The notes beneath the pieces are model-generated. The model was given only the letters and a program-made list of their open reading frames with translations, was not told the DNA's origin and made no database searches. A program made the translations under genes and the position numbers. Shown here piece after piece: positions 45,961 through 59,260 of a DNA stretch of 64,000 nt. Every line of letters starts with the position of its first letter. Within the stretch, counting starts at the first letter, position 1. The stretch is taken from the NCBI GenBank assembly GCA_949130495.1, contig OX422216.1:98711967-98775966 (forward strand). Reading direction: 5' to 3'. This stretch comes from Sambucus nigra (Eukaryota > Streptophyta > Magnoliopsida > Dipsacales > Adoxaceae).

Positions 45961-48298
45961 GAACCATTTTATGCATAAATGAATAGAGTGTTCCTTCTTA
46001 TCATACAAACGTGTATTAGTGCATTACTACTCATTAGTATCCATTGTTGATTCATTTTATCGTATTAACTTATGTTAACTTTAAACACAAAACATATCCT
46101 AAACTCTCAACTCTCGATCTTTTCTAAACTCCATGCGTGGGGCAACTCATAAATGCAATCCGAACAAGGAAACCCTCGATACACTTTTTTCTCGGTCGAA
46201 TGGTTGTCAAGATTCTACAATAATCGAGTCTTAAATACTCATTACTTAAAACCACTACTTAATTTATACTTCCTATATATATTTTTTACTTTAAAACTAC
46301 TTAACATGACACACTTAACTCACATGAAATATAACTTAAGCAATTTGTCACATTCCCAAGTGTTCTAATTTATTCTTAAAATTATCATTTACTACACTGT
46401 CCTATTCCTTTTAATGTAACTTGATCATTCTAGATAGTGGATACTACTTTAAAATCTCAAGTTATTTCCTTATGTGAATATAATTATCCTTAGTGCAACA
46501 TTTTTTCCAACCTTACATTTACATATCCCTTTAGTTATAACTCCAAATGAACCAATATATAATCCCAAGTATCGTAACTCCCAAGGACAAATACCGTAAG
46601 TCAATATCATTCACCTACTCCTTTCAAAATGTGTAATCAACAATATGGCTATGCCTACAATCATAGTTATCAAGTGACTAAATTATCATCATCAACATCA
46701 TATATATATCTTCACAACACCCTTTGTCTATCACATAAAGTCTTATTCACAACACTATCATTCAACTTAAATTGCATCACTAATAAGCATCATTGACAGA
46801 TTCATATATCGTTTATGTTACCAATTACCCAACCACAAATTTTCCATATAGCATATCACATATTCACCAAAAAAATTCAATGATACCAATCTCCTAATAA
46901 TTAATTACCGATATCGTATTAGGTAATATCCCCAAATAAATCAACGTATGATTTCTAACTACAACAACATAGGCTTAAAATTAGGATTATTATCACAATT
47001 TTCCCCATACACCAACTCATTTACACGTAATTTCCAATTTTAACAACATAGATTTAGAACCAAAAACTTCTATATAATAGTTTTTAGTCTCGAAGAATTT
47101 ATTCTTTCATTCATCGTATTTATGATTTGCAATTATATGCGTATTAGCCACATTTCCAATGTTCCAAGTAAAACTCCACATTACGTTATTCTACCTGTGT
47201 TCAAATGGGATTTTCGTGAATTTACCAACAACTAAAGTGTCCAAAGATAAACCCAACAATTCTTAATACTAAACGCATTTCAGTGATACATAAAAGTGTA
47301 TAACCACCCAACATTAATTCTTTATTTTTGACATAATCATCTATTTATTTACTATGGGCTTTCCATTTCATCATTTGAGTAATACAAGGTTCATAGCCCT
47401 ACAATACCACTTATCTACCTCCGTAACAAGTTTGCATAATCCTAAACATATTTTCAATTTGTCATATAATGACTACTTTTGCTTAATCAATCATTCCCAA
47501 TAATAACATCAAGTTGTAATTATACCGTAACTAAGGGAATTCACATTTCATTTTCATATTAAATACGAGTTCAAGGATACTCACTAAACTCTAAATATTA
47601 TCACCATAACTCAAAATTAGAAATTCCAATTCCAAATCACAAGTCTTGACACTATCAATTTCATTTAAGAGTATGAACACGAGTAACCATTTCCAAATCA
47701 CAAGTGTCTACATTATCAATTTCATTCAAAAGAATGAACATGAATAATTAGGTTATTCTTCCATTACTTAAGTTTTAAAACAATATTAATCTCAATTCAT
47801 AAGGTAATAAAATAGAAATATACATTGAATATTCAATACATTAAATATTCAATACATTGAATAATTAAGGTAAAAATTAGAAATATACTTTCCCTTAAAC
47901 ATAAGATTCAAAAATCATGAAAATTCTGGTGCTATAATTCTCCATCTCCAAATTTTGACTCTAGGAATAAAATCTATGTGAAAAATCAAGCCAGGGTTCA
48001 TGGTTGTGTTTTTCCAAAATCCCAAGAGAAAGTACCCTAATATCAAGTTGAAAAAGTTAAAATTTATGAATTAAAACCCTGGAAACCCCTCCTATAAACT
48101 TCCTGATGCCCCCTTCCAACCACTGTAGCGGTTTGTGTCCCTTTTATAGCAACCCCAAGGTTGAATATGGTGGCCCAAACTCTTTTTTTTCTCATCGTTT
48201 GGTTCCCTTTTCATTTTCTCTCCATTTTCTCTTCAATTTCTCTCATTATTTCTTTTCGCTTCCTTTGTTTTGCACAAACTTACCCCATGTATATATAT

Positions 48299-48637
48299 AA
48301 GCTCCAATACGAACCCCCATATGGGATTTTTTTTAAATCAAAAAATATTTTTTTGATTTTTGTATGTGTTTTAAACATTTCAGGGGACCCCTAACAAAAA
48401 CAGGTTAAAATAATTTTTTTGGTATTCTAAAAAAATTGGTCAATATTTGATAGTTTTTAAGCTCCTTAAAACTATCAAATGTTAACCCATTTTTTTTAAA
48501 TGCCAAAAAAAATCATTTTGAGTTTGATTTTTTAAGGGTCTCATAAACTGTCTAAAACCCATAAAAAATCAAATTTTTTATAGATTTTTTTAAAAAAATC
48601 CTGTAAATGCTCCCTAAGTAAAGCTCCCGCAAGGGAG
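48299..48637. mobile_element. Foldback MITE in (TA)n (Micron-like), copy 2
   Basis: It shares layout and words with the element at 10295-10672: AAACATTTCA[A/G]GGGACCC, AAAAA[A/T]TTGGTCAA, TTTTTAAGC and TTTGAG[C/T]TTGATTTTTT. An internal foldback pairs TTGATAGTTTTTAAG with CTTAAAACTATCAA. The left side abuts TATATATATA (48289-48298). The right side ends AAGCTCCCGCAAGGGAGCTT, itself a hairpin, then (CT)n(TA)n. Both known copies lie in TA microsatellites. Confidence 0.65.
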
Positions 48638-48640
48638 CTT

Positions 48641-48760
<120 letters not shown>

Positions 48761-49237
48761 GCGCGCATGAGTATGTGCTATGACCCTTGACCTTGCTCGA
48801 GATTGCAGCCTAAGATATACTTAATTACCCTTTTACCCTTTAGTTAAAAATTAATTAAACAAATCCCCCTTTTATACCTTTAATTATGATAAAATATATC
48901 AAAAATCGTATAATTTCATCTAAGTTATCCCAAACATCTTATAACTTCTTATTGACTCATTGAATTGCATTATTAATCAAACTAGTTAATTCTCAAAGTA
49001 AGTTCAATTCAATTTACAAAAAATCTCACAATTATTTTTAATTAACATAAAATTCTCAAAATTACTTTTAATTAATATAAAATTCCAAAAATTAGTATAA
49101 ATTACAATTGCATTGTTTATTTTAATATCTTGACATAATAATTCATTATAAATAATTTCATTATTTACTTTACTATTTTCTCATTATAATTGTACTATAT
49201 AGTTATTTATTTCTTTAATAAAATATGGGGTATTACA

Positions 49238-49280
49238 ATCTTCCCCTTAACAAAAAGAATTTCATCCTCAAAATTCCCAC
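49238..49280 (-). promoter_or_regulatory. Polypurine tract and pol 3' end of the family-E element
   Basis: On the minus strand the text GAGGATGAAATTCTTTTTG-TTAAGGGGAAGAT stands directly before the LTR start. This is the usual end of the Tekay reading frame (FEDEIL-like), followed by the plus-strand primer tract. No further pol sequence is recognisable beyond about 49290. Confidence 0.6.
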
Positions 49281-49386
49281 AAAATCCATTTTTATTAATA
49301 TAATTATACTTGTCATTATATATGTTATAATAATCATCATAAGCTCATGTATGCCTAAACATCATAACAAAATCTGACAAACATAT

Positions 49387-49580
49387 CTTTTTTTAGTAGC
49401 ATATCATGAGGTGTCCGGGCCATCTTATGTGCATCTCGACTAATCCCCATTCGCGGTTCATGGCTTCCACTGGTCAAGCATTATTTTGACAGTGTTTGGG
49501 ATCGAACTGGGAACCAAATTCAATCCACCCCCAAGACTGTCCTAATGGCAGCCTTATACCACTAGGCCAAGAGGCTTAAT
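49387..49580 (-). mobile_element. tRNA-derived SINE
   Basis: On the minus strand an RNA polymerase III box A (TTGGCCTAGTGGTATAAGG, 49570-49552) is followed about 45 bases later by box B (GTTCGATCCCA, 49508-49498). The body ends with GGCCCGGACACC and a short A7 tail (49394-49388). That 3' text resembles the tail of widespread angiosperm SINEs (Au-like), as I recall. Length is about 190 bases. No target duplication was checked with certainty. Confidence 0.8.
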
Positions 49581-50009
49581 ATGAAATATAATTTAGGTAT
49601 CATATTCACCTAACATAACAATCATTACTTGGGCTAGCACCAATTCATCACAAGACTTTCACATACTAAACATGGTTCATTAAATCATTATTGTGTTCTA
49701 CTCCACTTGTATAATTGCTCGTCTAAAATGATTTGCACATGTGTAAATCATATTCGTTCATTGTCTAACTTTTAATGGGTTTCATAATTATTACCGTTTC
49801 AAGCTATTTGTTTAATATAAAATATAGGAATTTGAAATTTTAGCTTACTATCTTATTTTATGAAAACTTATACAACAACTCACTTCATATCAAAATTGGC
49901 ATACATATACTATCTTTGTTAAATAATCCTTACCACCCTTGTATAAGTACCAGAAAACCCAATACTCTATCAATAAGTTAGAATTTCGTTCATCCATTGC
50001 TTGTTTTAG
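49581..50009. other. AT-rich stretch, no gene
   Basis: Nothing recognisable; probably decayed internal or flanking DNA of the family-E element. Confidence 0.4.
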
Positions 50010-50287
50010 CACCTATAACTACACCCAAACAATGCCATTTGCAAGTGTTTAAAACACTTACAAATCGACGCGTGGCAAAAATTTTGTATGTTTTCAAAAC
50101 CGTTGCAAATTCTATATGCGACGATTTATTGGGAACAAATGTCCATTGTGGATAACCATTACAAAAAAAATTACAACGATTTAGAACACTCGCAAATGAA
50201 AATTTTGCAAGTGTTCTAAACGCTTGCAAAATTCAATAAGCATTTTTATTTTGAAGCGGTTATAAACACTTGGAAATAAAAAATACG

Positions 50288-50399
<112 letters not shown>

Positions 50400-51651
50400 T
50401 GTTTATGTCTAGATGGGTTTGTAGTAGCAATTTGAGATTTGCGATTTTGATTTCGATCTAAAAAAAGAGGTATAAGAATATTTGGCAATCTCAACCCATT
50501 CCAACTCAGATAAATCCATTGCCTACCCTCACCCTACATCCCTAAACAAAAATAAACAAAAAATTAACCCATTTATATTCGATACATACATAAAAATGAC
50601 CTATCAAAAATTCAAATATCATCCACATAAGTAGTTCTTAGTTCAGATTCAAACAAGTAATGGAAAAATTAATCTCAAATTACAAATAAACCTATTCCTA
50701 ATATATAAAAAAAAATAGTATATTGTTCACAAATATGGTGTCACTATTAATCTATTTTCATCCAATCGAAGCCCTAACCCATAATGTAAACTGAAAGTAA
50801 ACACCATGATTAAAACCCATACTTTCGATTTTTGAATCCAAACCTTAACTTTCAATTTTGTTCTTGAGATTCATACCTAAAATATACATCACGAGTCAGA
50901 TTTTGAGAAAATAAAAATAAAGATCGAAAAGTCAAATTTTGAAAAAAAATAAAACCAAAGACCGAACATGGGAAGGTTCGAATAGTCGATGTCGAACAAA
51001 AATCGACATCGATTAATCTGCTCATAATTTCCTCAACAAATACAAAAATGGTCCATCTACACATACTTTCTTCACCAAAAATGTTTTTCTTTCCATTTCA
51101 TCATCCCAACATGCCAACAAATAAAAATGGACCAAGCACTGATAATATTTTGACAAATTGAACTATCATGTACACATTTTACAACCCATAAATAACTAGA
51201 CTATTCTCATCACCCTATCTACCAAAAATAATTTATAAAAATAAAAACTCATAAAACAATTGAAGCCACTGATCCCTGTTATCCGGGATTAATATTTTTT
51301 GCATCAAATATGTAAATAAATATCACAACAACATGCATCTATTTTTATTAGGAACAATCATTATAAAATCGCATTAGAACAATCGATTTAATTCACTTAT
51401 TTTTATTTATTTTCATAATCATCCAGACATATTTCTATATTAAATTGCATTATCTTTTCAAATATTACAATGATTTCAGTAGTTAAAACATCTCTTCCAA
51501 CTACCACTTTAATAACTGAGTAACTAATGACCCTTTAAACCTGATGCTATATTATGTAAGAAGGCTAAAACAAGTTTAAAAAACAAAAATTGGATGATCT
51601 TGAATAAAACCCTAATCAATCAGGTATACATGGAGAAAATATGATAGACTT

Positions 51652-51800
51652 GGACTTTGATATTGTAAATCAACTCCTGATTTCGCACTATAAAATCGAA
51701 AAGACCAAATAAAAAATATATCACGATTTTCCACTATAAAGTCGAAAAGATCAAATCGATATTGCAAATCAACTCCTGATTTTTCACTATGTAAAGTTAA
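51652..51800 (+). repeat. Tandem repeat, ~99-bp period
   Basis: ATATTG[T/C]AAATCAACTCCTGATTT followed by CACTATAAA[A/G]TCGAAAAGA recurs from 51660 and 51759. A third partial CACTATAAAGTCGAAAAGATC lies between them. Confidence 0.75.
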
Positions 51801-52084
51801 CGCAAAGTTTACCGTCTGATTTGACACTAAAAACACCAAATCGAAGCTATGATAAGAATGATGGTTTCGTATGAAGCTGATTTCGCACGAAGGTTTGGAG
51901 GGACAGGGAGGTATGATTGGAACGCTTAGAGGGAAGGTTTTGGATGGGACATTTAGTGAGGAAATTTTGACGAATTTTTTTTACTATGTAACCCTTTTAG
52001 GTTTCTCCACTTACAAAATAAGTAACTAGTACAAATTTTACAACGGTTTTGAACACTTACAAATTCTATAAGTAATTATTACGA

Positions 52085-52264
52085 AATAATGAATCAGAGG
52101 CGTCTTCCTTAGGCTTCTCATGGTTGACCTAATCATTTAAGATATTCCCATCTGATCTAATGGCCTCAACAAATGGGTCAGAATTGACTGCTTCTAGATA
52201 TAACATCTGAACATTTGTCTTGTAGGCATCAAACCTAGAGTTGTAATTATGGAAGAGGTATTTA
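52085..52264 (-). pseudogene. PF04195-like ORF, distal piece left of the Tekay insertion
   Basis: On the minus strand the text reads YLFHNYNSRFDAYKTNVQM, then EAVNSDPFVEAIRSDGNILND and a stop. It continues the minus-strand reading that runs up to the other side of the insertion at 60722 (FLTLFLSLGEIHYVVKTNVDV). It corresponds to the C-terminal part of the protein after the coiled coil. It ends against the CACTA-like segment. Confidence 0.5.
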
Positions 52265-54794
52265 TGTGACACCCCGCCTAATTAATTACCGGGTGATCAG
52301 TCCTTAATTAATTAATTTCAGAATATCAAGTTGGTACAGATAATGCATCACTGTCGACACACAAATTTTAATTTAATAAAAACTAACCACCTAGTATTTA
52401 AAAAGAGTGATGTCCAAATTTTATCTTGTTACTAACCAATATCAAAAAGAATACCAACAAATACTATGCATCACAGTAATATAAATAAAGTCTAACTGAA
52501 GTAAAATAAATGACTAAAACACATCCAGATACAATCCCATACAATAAATACAACGAAAGGAAATCAAATCTAAGAGAATTTATAACAACTAAATCTCTGA
52601 ATGTAAACAGAAGAAAGGACGACATGTCCAACAGATTAGATAACTGAAAAAGGAGAATAGGCTGAATCGTCTACTAGCAACTATCTTGCAGCTTTCACAG
52701 CAGCTACAGCACGACAACTGAATAGAGTCTCCTAAGGCTGGTGTCCATGTGGCTGGGCACCTAAAATAATGGAACAATAGAAAGATATACAGAAAAACGG
52801 GTCAGAGCCGGAGTTGAAAACAATTTAAAATAGCTTGTGCTTAAATTGATTTCAATTAGCACCATTATTAATCAAGTTAACTTACCGTACTCACTTGAGA
52901 TACTTACCCCTCGATTTAGTGTGCACGCCTAACGAGCCTAGCTACCCATACTAGTTATGATACCCTGACTGGCTACTGGGTACATACTATTATGCTGGAA
53001 AGTCTCCTTAAATAACTCCAAGTCGACGTACTTAAGATTTCAGTTTAGGTTTAGAATTACTTTAGTTTATTCACATATTTTCTAAATTCCCAGTTGATAA
53101 TACCACAAGAACACGTCTAAAAATAGAGTCATCAACATAAGACACCAAACAGGATTTCGGTATACACACATTATTCTCTTTATGTATACATATCAAATTA
53201 TATATAAATATAGCAATATCGCACCCCTCGTTGAGAAACCCTTAGTGCTATGCATACTCGGCTATCAAGTCCCATTGCAAAGCTCACGCATAGAGGACAA
53301 CTGGTTCAATCTCTCGAGAACCAACAAAAACACAAACACCTATTGGAGGCGAACATAGTCCCAAGCCGATGGGCTATGCACATACCTACGCACCCATACG
53401 ACCGTCATCACTATCATTCTCACGAATAGCCCGTACCTAGGTTACATGATCTAGTGGTATGACTCTAAATCCCCCGAAGGCACACAAGATTCCGTCGTCC
53501 ACAATGCGTCAACCTCCCTTCGATAGCCAGTTTCTAGGTATGTCATACACATAATATGTTGAGCAATAAGCATACACACCACTTATATAAATTCATTGGC
53601 TTTCCCGTAGCCTAGTATTCGTAGTAAGCATAACATCCCCTAATATACCCCATACCTTATTCGTGTATATATATTCTCCCTTGTATTTTCGCATCTCTCA
53701 AATTCTATAAATTTTCATACCATCCGAGGGTCAACATATACTCCGCTCACTAATAATTATAAATTTCAAGTCACTCGACATCCAAACAGGTCTAACACTC
53801 ACATAAATAATCCTACGGGACGTTCAAAATAAAATCAGGCCTTAAAAGTCATTCTAGAATCTCATTAGAAGACCCAGGGAATCTCGTTCGAACGAGGGTC
53901 GTTCGAACGAAGGTCCCCCCACTTCGAACGAACTACCAAACTCGTTAGAAGGGCCACTAAAAACTCTTTAAAAGTCTCATTCGAACGAGGTCGTTCGAAC
54001 GACCTAAGCTGGACTTCTAACAAAAAATCCGCAGTTGCCCGGTTCATCTTCAAAGTTCAATTTTCCAGATTTTCTCCTCTTCAATATCAACCTAAACCCA
54101 TTCCAACCCAAGTACAAGGTTTCCAAACTGCTCTAAGTCACTCTAGGATGTTTCTTAACATAGTTTAGGGGTCAAATCCTTCTAATCATCAAATAAATTC
54201 TACAAAGTACTAAATTTTCCCTTGAATCATATAAACATAAATCCAGAATTTTAGATCCATAAAAGTCCCATTTTTATTTCGTGATTAGCATCTAATTCAC
54301 CAAATTTCACACTCTTATAAAGGGGGAAAATCCTCTAAATGCAAACCCCCATCAAATTTCTAAGATTCCTACACAATCTCATCATAGGTAAACGAATTGT
54401 GGTGTTAATAGTTCTAAAATATCAATATATGTTAACAAGAATAATAAATGCTAAAATCTCAATAATAAATTTCTGACTATTTCGACCCTTTCGCACACTC
54501 TGGCGCACTCTAAATAGTCATCCGAGTTATACAAAAATAAAATACCTATTAAACCCCCAAATATATACTAGTGACGCGACTCATACGTGTCCCAAATATT
54601 TATAACATAATTGCCGTGTATCTCATCCTCGACCATAATATTATTTCAATAACTACAAATTCTCATCACGCTAGTAGTTATTATCATAAAATTGGATTAA
54701 TATAAATTTTCACCCTTTTATTTAATTAATCCCCATTTTTCCATTTTCCATAATTTCATTAAAATAAATATGCGTAAAAATACGGGGTATTACA
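52265..54794 (-). mobile_element. 3' LTR of the Tekay/Del-like element (2,530 bp)
   Basis: Minus-strand ends are TGTAATACCCC and GGGGTGTCACA. It is homologous over 53051-54794 to 58617-60716, and in its outer part to 1-1129. It contains the TTCGAA palindrome cluster at 53883-54004 and a possible TATA (TTTATAAG, minus strand near 54318). Compared with the other LTR it lacks about 340 bases at 54455-54475. No gene. Confidence 0.85.
53883..54004. repeat. TTCGAA palindrome cluster in LTR family A
   Basis: Perfect palindromes are CTCGTTCGAACGAG (53883-53896), TCGTTCGAACGA (53899-53910) and GGTCGTTCGAACGACC (53989-54004). Near-palindromes are at 53923-53932 and 53976-53989. They form two close pairs about 70 bases apart. 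The second LTR keeps the layout (59467-59590) with mainly CpG-type changes. Confidence 0.85.
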
Positions 54795-54810
54795 TACTTC
54801 CCCCCTAATA
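54795..54810 (-). promoter_or_regulatory. Polypurine tract of the Tekay-like element
   Basis: On the minus strand TATTAGGGGGGAAGTA directly precedes the LTR start TGTAATACCCC. It primes plus-strand DNA synthesis in LTR elements. Confidence 0.8.
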
Positions 54811-55633
54811 CCAGATTTTCGTCCTAAAATTTGGAAAAGAATATCTATACCTGGCAAGAATAACTTTGGATAACGTTCACACATGTCAACCTCGCGCTCC
54901 CAAGTTGATTCTTCAACATTATGGTGTCGCCACTAAACACGTACTAGTGGTACTATTTTTTATCTCAACTTCCTCTCACCACGATCTAGAATAGCAAATG
55001 GCCCCTCCTCATAAGAGTTATCAGACTGTAAGTCTAACTCTTCCAATGCAATGTGGGTGTGGGCCAAATCATCTCGAAGAAATCTCCTCAGCGAAGAGAT
55101 ATGGAACACGTCATGGAATCTATGCAAGTGCTCCGGTAACCCAAGTCTATAAGCAACTGGCCCAATCCTCTCGATAATGGGGAATGGTCCTACATACCTA
55201 GGCGCCAATTTTCCTTTCTTCCCAAAACGCATAACTCCCTTAATAGGAGACACCCGAAGTAACACCTGGTCACCAATGTCGAACTCGCAAAAATACCATT
55301 TAGCGTCAGCGTAGCTCTTTTGCCAATCTTGAGCGACTCGAATCCGTCTATGTATCAATTCTATCCTTGCCAAAGTATCTTGTCCCCCACCTCTAGCCAA
55401 CATGCTGGGGAATGACAAGGTCTGTTGTATAGTGCCTCGAATGGAGCCATACTGATAGTAAACTGGTAGGAGTTGTTATAGGCAAACTCCACCAGTGGGA
55501 GGTACTGCTCCCGGCCTCCGCCAAAATCAATGATGCACAAACATAACATATCCTCCAACATCTGATTCGTCCGCTCGGTCTGACCATCCGTCTGCGGGTG
55601 ATAGGTTGTGCTCAATCGTAACTCCGTACCCAA
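54811..55633 (-). pseudogene. Integrase C-terminus with chromodomain
   Basis: Reading the minus strand: LSTTYHPQTDGQTERTNQMLEDML (with the catalytic Glu), VEFAYNNSYQFTISMAPFEALY, VGDKILWQG, then in another frame YCEFDIGDQVLLRVSPIKGVMRFGKKGKLAPRYVGPF and FHVSMLR-like FHISSLRRF. The chromodomain text follows: VPLVRV, WRHHNVEESTWE, MCERYPKLF, interrupted by stops near 54958. The GPY/F module plus chromodomain defines a chromovirus; the YPxLF ending fits the Tekay/Del clade. The domain would direct integration to heterochromatin. At least two frameshifts or stops make it inactive. Confidence 0.85.
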
Positions 55634-56437
55634 TGCCTCCTGAAAACTCTCCTAAAATCAAGAAACAAACTCCTTATCTCTGTCAGACACGATGTTAAGA
55701 GGCACTCTGTGGAGTCTCACTATCTCTGCTATGAATATATGGGCATACTATCCCGTGGTGTAGTCTATCCTAGCTGGCAGAAAGTGGGCTACCTTGGTCA
55801 GCCAATCCACTATCACCCATATCGAATCGTGACCCCTCTGTGATGTAGGTAATCACGTGATCAAGTCCATGGAAATTCTCTCCCATTTCCACATAGGAAC
55901 TTCTAATGGCTGTAGAAGTCCCGCCGGTCTCTGATGGTCCACCTTTACCAACTGACAAGTGGCACATTTCAAGATGAACTCAGCAATATCCTTCTTCATT
56001 TCGCTCGACCAATACTGTCTACGCATATCCTAGTACATCTTATCCCTGTCGGGATGTACCGCAAATCGGGAACCATTCAACTCCATCATCACCTTGTGTC
56101 ACAAATCTTCACCCTCGGGAACAACCAATCTCCCATTGAAACGTAGACCCCCGTCTGAACCCACAGTGTAAGACTCAGCCCCCTCGGCTAGAAGCTTCAC
56201 TATCTGAATTTGGCAGAACGAATCATCTGCCTGAGCCTGTACTACTCCCATAATAATCTGGGGCGTAACCGTCATTACAGATATAAACGATCGAGCCACC
56301 GCATCCTGGCTCCCTAACTCCTTCCATTTCACTTTCCATACCTCGGCCACCTCACCGACAGGCCTACGATTCAACGCGTCTGCTACCACGTTAACCATCC
56401 TCAGGTGGTATTGGATATCAAATTGATAATCCTTCAC
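55634..56437 (-). pseudogene. RNase H end, integrase zinc finger and catalytic core, broken
   Basis: The open piece 56437-56099 starts DYQFDIQYHLRMVNVVADALNRRP, the usual end of gypsy RNase H. A spacer and the integrase HHCC finger follow (AVHPDRDKMY, later CATCQLVKVDHQRPAG). The catalytic core has WERISMDLIT, WVIVDWLTKVAHFLP and IVSDRDKEFVS; both catalytic Asp residues are still there. Stops at several points, for example near 56031, 55850 and 55749, break the frame. Order and spacing are normal for a Tekay pol. Confidence 0.8.
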
Positions 56438-57055
56438 AAACTCAAGCCACCGACGTTGTCACATATTTAACTCCTTCTGCGTGAAGAGGTACTGTAATGA
56501 CTTGTGGTCCGTGAATAAATGAAATTTCTCCCCTAGAAGGTAATATCTCCAAATTCGGAGTGCAAACACCACCGCCGCCAACTCTAAATCGTGGGTGGGG
56601 TAGTTCCTCTCATGAGGCTTAAGCTTTCAGGAAGCATAAGCTATAACCTTATCCTCCTACTGCAGCACACCTCTAAGTCCTAATAAGTACGCATCAGTGT
56701 AGACTAGATATTCCACTCCAGGCTTGGGTAATGCTAACACTGGTGCTGAGGTTAACTTATCGTTCAACTCATCAAAGGCTAACTGACAGGCGTCACTCCA
56801 GATAAACGGCACCCCTTTGCGAGTCAGGTGTGTCAACGGACCCGCTATCTTCCAAAACCCTCGAATGAACCTCCTGTAGTACCCGGCTAAACCCCAAAAA
56901 CTACTTATTTCAGTTGGTGTCGTGGGCTGTCCCCACTCCCTCACCGCTGACACCTTCCCTGGATCCACGGATACCCCTTTATTGGAGATGATATGCCCTA
57001 AAAACTGTACCTCCTTCAGCCAAAACCCACATGATCGAGCGCGAAAAGTAGCCCG
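56438..57055 (-). pseudogene. Reverse transcriptase C-terminus and RNase H start, truncated
   Basis: The text starts abruptly at CGFWLKEVQFLGHIISNKGVSVDPGKVSAVREW, the segment just after the YxDD palm. It continues with GLAGYYRRFIRGFWKIAGPLT, WSDACQLAFDELNDKL and the RNase H opening YTDAYLLGLRGVL. The fingers and palm, including YxDD, are absent because unrelated LTR-type DNA begins at 57056. RNase H from 56650 to 56440 is out of frame. Confidence 0.85.
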
Positions 57056-58616
57056 TGTCAAACACTAATCGTTGTTTTCTGTTTCGCCTACTCAATACAA
57101 ATAAATCAAAATTACGACTACACTTGCGAGGCAAGTCTAGCGGTAAGTCGGGTATCGAAAATCCACAGGGACGAGATGCTAGAATTTATATGATTTAATA
57201 CTCCGAAATAAAAGTGTAAAAGATGAATTACAAACTAAAAAGAAAAAGATGCATAAAAGGGAAATGTTAATCTAGGCAAGTGTATTGAAACTAGACTAAC
57301 AAAGCGGTAAAATTATAGGTTGCTTCGAATATCCCTTACCCGAGTTAATTTGTATAAAATGGATACATGGGTAGACGAGTTATTACAAATGCGTCTCGTT
57401 TTGACAGTTAATTAAATCAAGGGTTGTCACGCCCCTAAATCCGCATAAAAGCCTAATAAGATTTTGGTGTCAACAAATATCCCGGAAATTGCGCACGCAA
57501 GGTCGTAAGCACAGGACATACATGATATGCCCCGTCAAATCTCCTATGTGGAATAACTAGGACAACGCACCCGAAATAGACCCGTAAATGCCATCACCAA
57601 AACCAAGCAACGCGTCAACTCGAGTGAGTTCAATTCAAACACAACCTAATTTAAATTAGCTAGAAAGCATCGTAAAAACGCGGTAAATGAAAGCGGTAAA
57701 TAAACGCGATAAATCTACCTAGAAAGCGTGTAAAGAAAGCATGTGAATCTAACTATGAAAGCATGGAAATTAAACTAGAAAGAAAGAAATGAAGAAATAC
57801 AAACTATATTAATGGAGAGGATGATGAATAGTGCAACATTCAACCCAAATGGGGTGTTAATCCAAGAACAATTGAAGAATAACTCTCCAAATCACCCAAA
57901 CCCTAAGTTATTCTACCCTAAAATCGTGTATATCTATTATTACATAAAAAATTGTCTTATATACTAAGTTGGAATTAAATTAGAAAAGAAAATAGAAAAG
58001 AAAAGAAAAGAAAAGGCAAAATATCTGCAGAAACAGGGGATCGATTGATCGACCCCAATCGTCGATCGATCGATCATGAACAAAATATCAGCTGTCGAGG
58101 AGGATCGATCGATCGACCCAAACCTTTGATCGATCGATCAAGCAGGGCAGAATCAAGCAGCACATTGCATTCCTTTTTTCTTCTCATCCCCTCCTCTTTT
58201 GGTTTCAATGTTTTTCCCTCCGCTAAAATCGCCGTAACTTCATCATTATGAATCGGATTCGCGCACCGTTTACGGCCACGCGAATCTAACGAGGAGGGAT
58301 ACAAATTTCGTCAAGATTTTGGGCTAGGTACCCAAGCTGTGAAAAGACTAAAATTCCATTGAACGTGTGGTTGTGTACAAAAACCGAGCGGAATGCCTCC
58401 GAACTTCACACTTAGCATCCAAATACCTATAAAAGCTCAATTAACCCATGCAAAACATGTTAACGTAGAAATATGAGGTTATCTGGTTAACGAGCATAAA
58501 TATAGGGACTAAGATACCCGAGGGGGCTAAAATGCGTCGGTTCGGAGGATGAATTATGCAATATTTGCGTATCGAACCACTATTCTCATATTTTGCGTAC
58601 AACTCATGTTGGCGCA
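57056..58616 (-). mobile_element. LTR family C (solo-LTR-like), minus strand
   Basis: Minus-strand ends may be TGCGCCAAC (58616) and GTGTTTGACA (57056), a TG...CA pair. It is homologous to 2990-4330. It contains U5-like text (CCTGTGGATTTTCGATACCCG), a palindrome cluster at 58039-58140 and a TATA-like TATATAAG (minus strand, near 57955) downstream of it. No coding. Flanks (GCCCG and GAATT) are not a target duplication. It sits exactly where the host element lost gag, protease, most of reverse transcriptase and about 790 bases of LTR. Confidence 0.55.
58039..58140. repeat. GATCGATC palindrome cluster in LTR family C, copy 2
   Basis: Four units, near 58039-58052, 58063-58075, 58103-58116 and 58127-58140, are built on GATCGATCGATC. 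The last, TGATCGATCGATCA, is a perfect 14-bp palindrome. They form two pairs, each with a ~10-base spacer of type GACCC[A/C]AA. Confidence 0.85.
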
Positions 58617-59224
58617 GAATTACTTTAGTTTATTCACATATTTCCTAATTTCCCAGCTGATAATACCACAAGCACACGTCTAAAAATAGAGTCATCAACA
58701 TAAGACACCAAACAGGATTTCGGTATACACACATTATTCTCTTTATGTATACATATCAAATTATATATAAATATAGCAATATCCCACCCCTGGTTGAGAA
58801 ACCCTTAGTGTTACGCATACTCGTCTATCTAGTCCCATTGCAATGCTCACGCATAGAGGACAACTGGTTCAATCTCTTGGGAACCAATAAAAATACAAAC
58901 AACTATTGGAGGCGAACATAGTCCCAAGACGATGGGCTACGCACATACCTACGCACCCATACGACTGTCATCATTATCATTCTCATGGATAGCCCGCACC
59001 TAGGTTCCATGCTCTAGTGGTACGACTCTAAATCCCCCGAAGGCACACAAGATCCGGTCGTCCACAACGCGTTGACCTCCGTTCGATAGCCAATAGCTAG
59101 GTATGTCATACACATAATATGTAGAGCAATAAGCATACACACGACTTATATAATTCATTGTCTTTCCCGTAGCCTAGTATTTGCAGTAAGCATAACATCC
59201 CCTATTATACCCCGTACCTTATTC

Positions 59225-59260
<36 letters not shown>

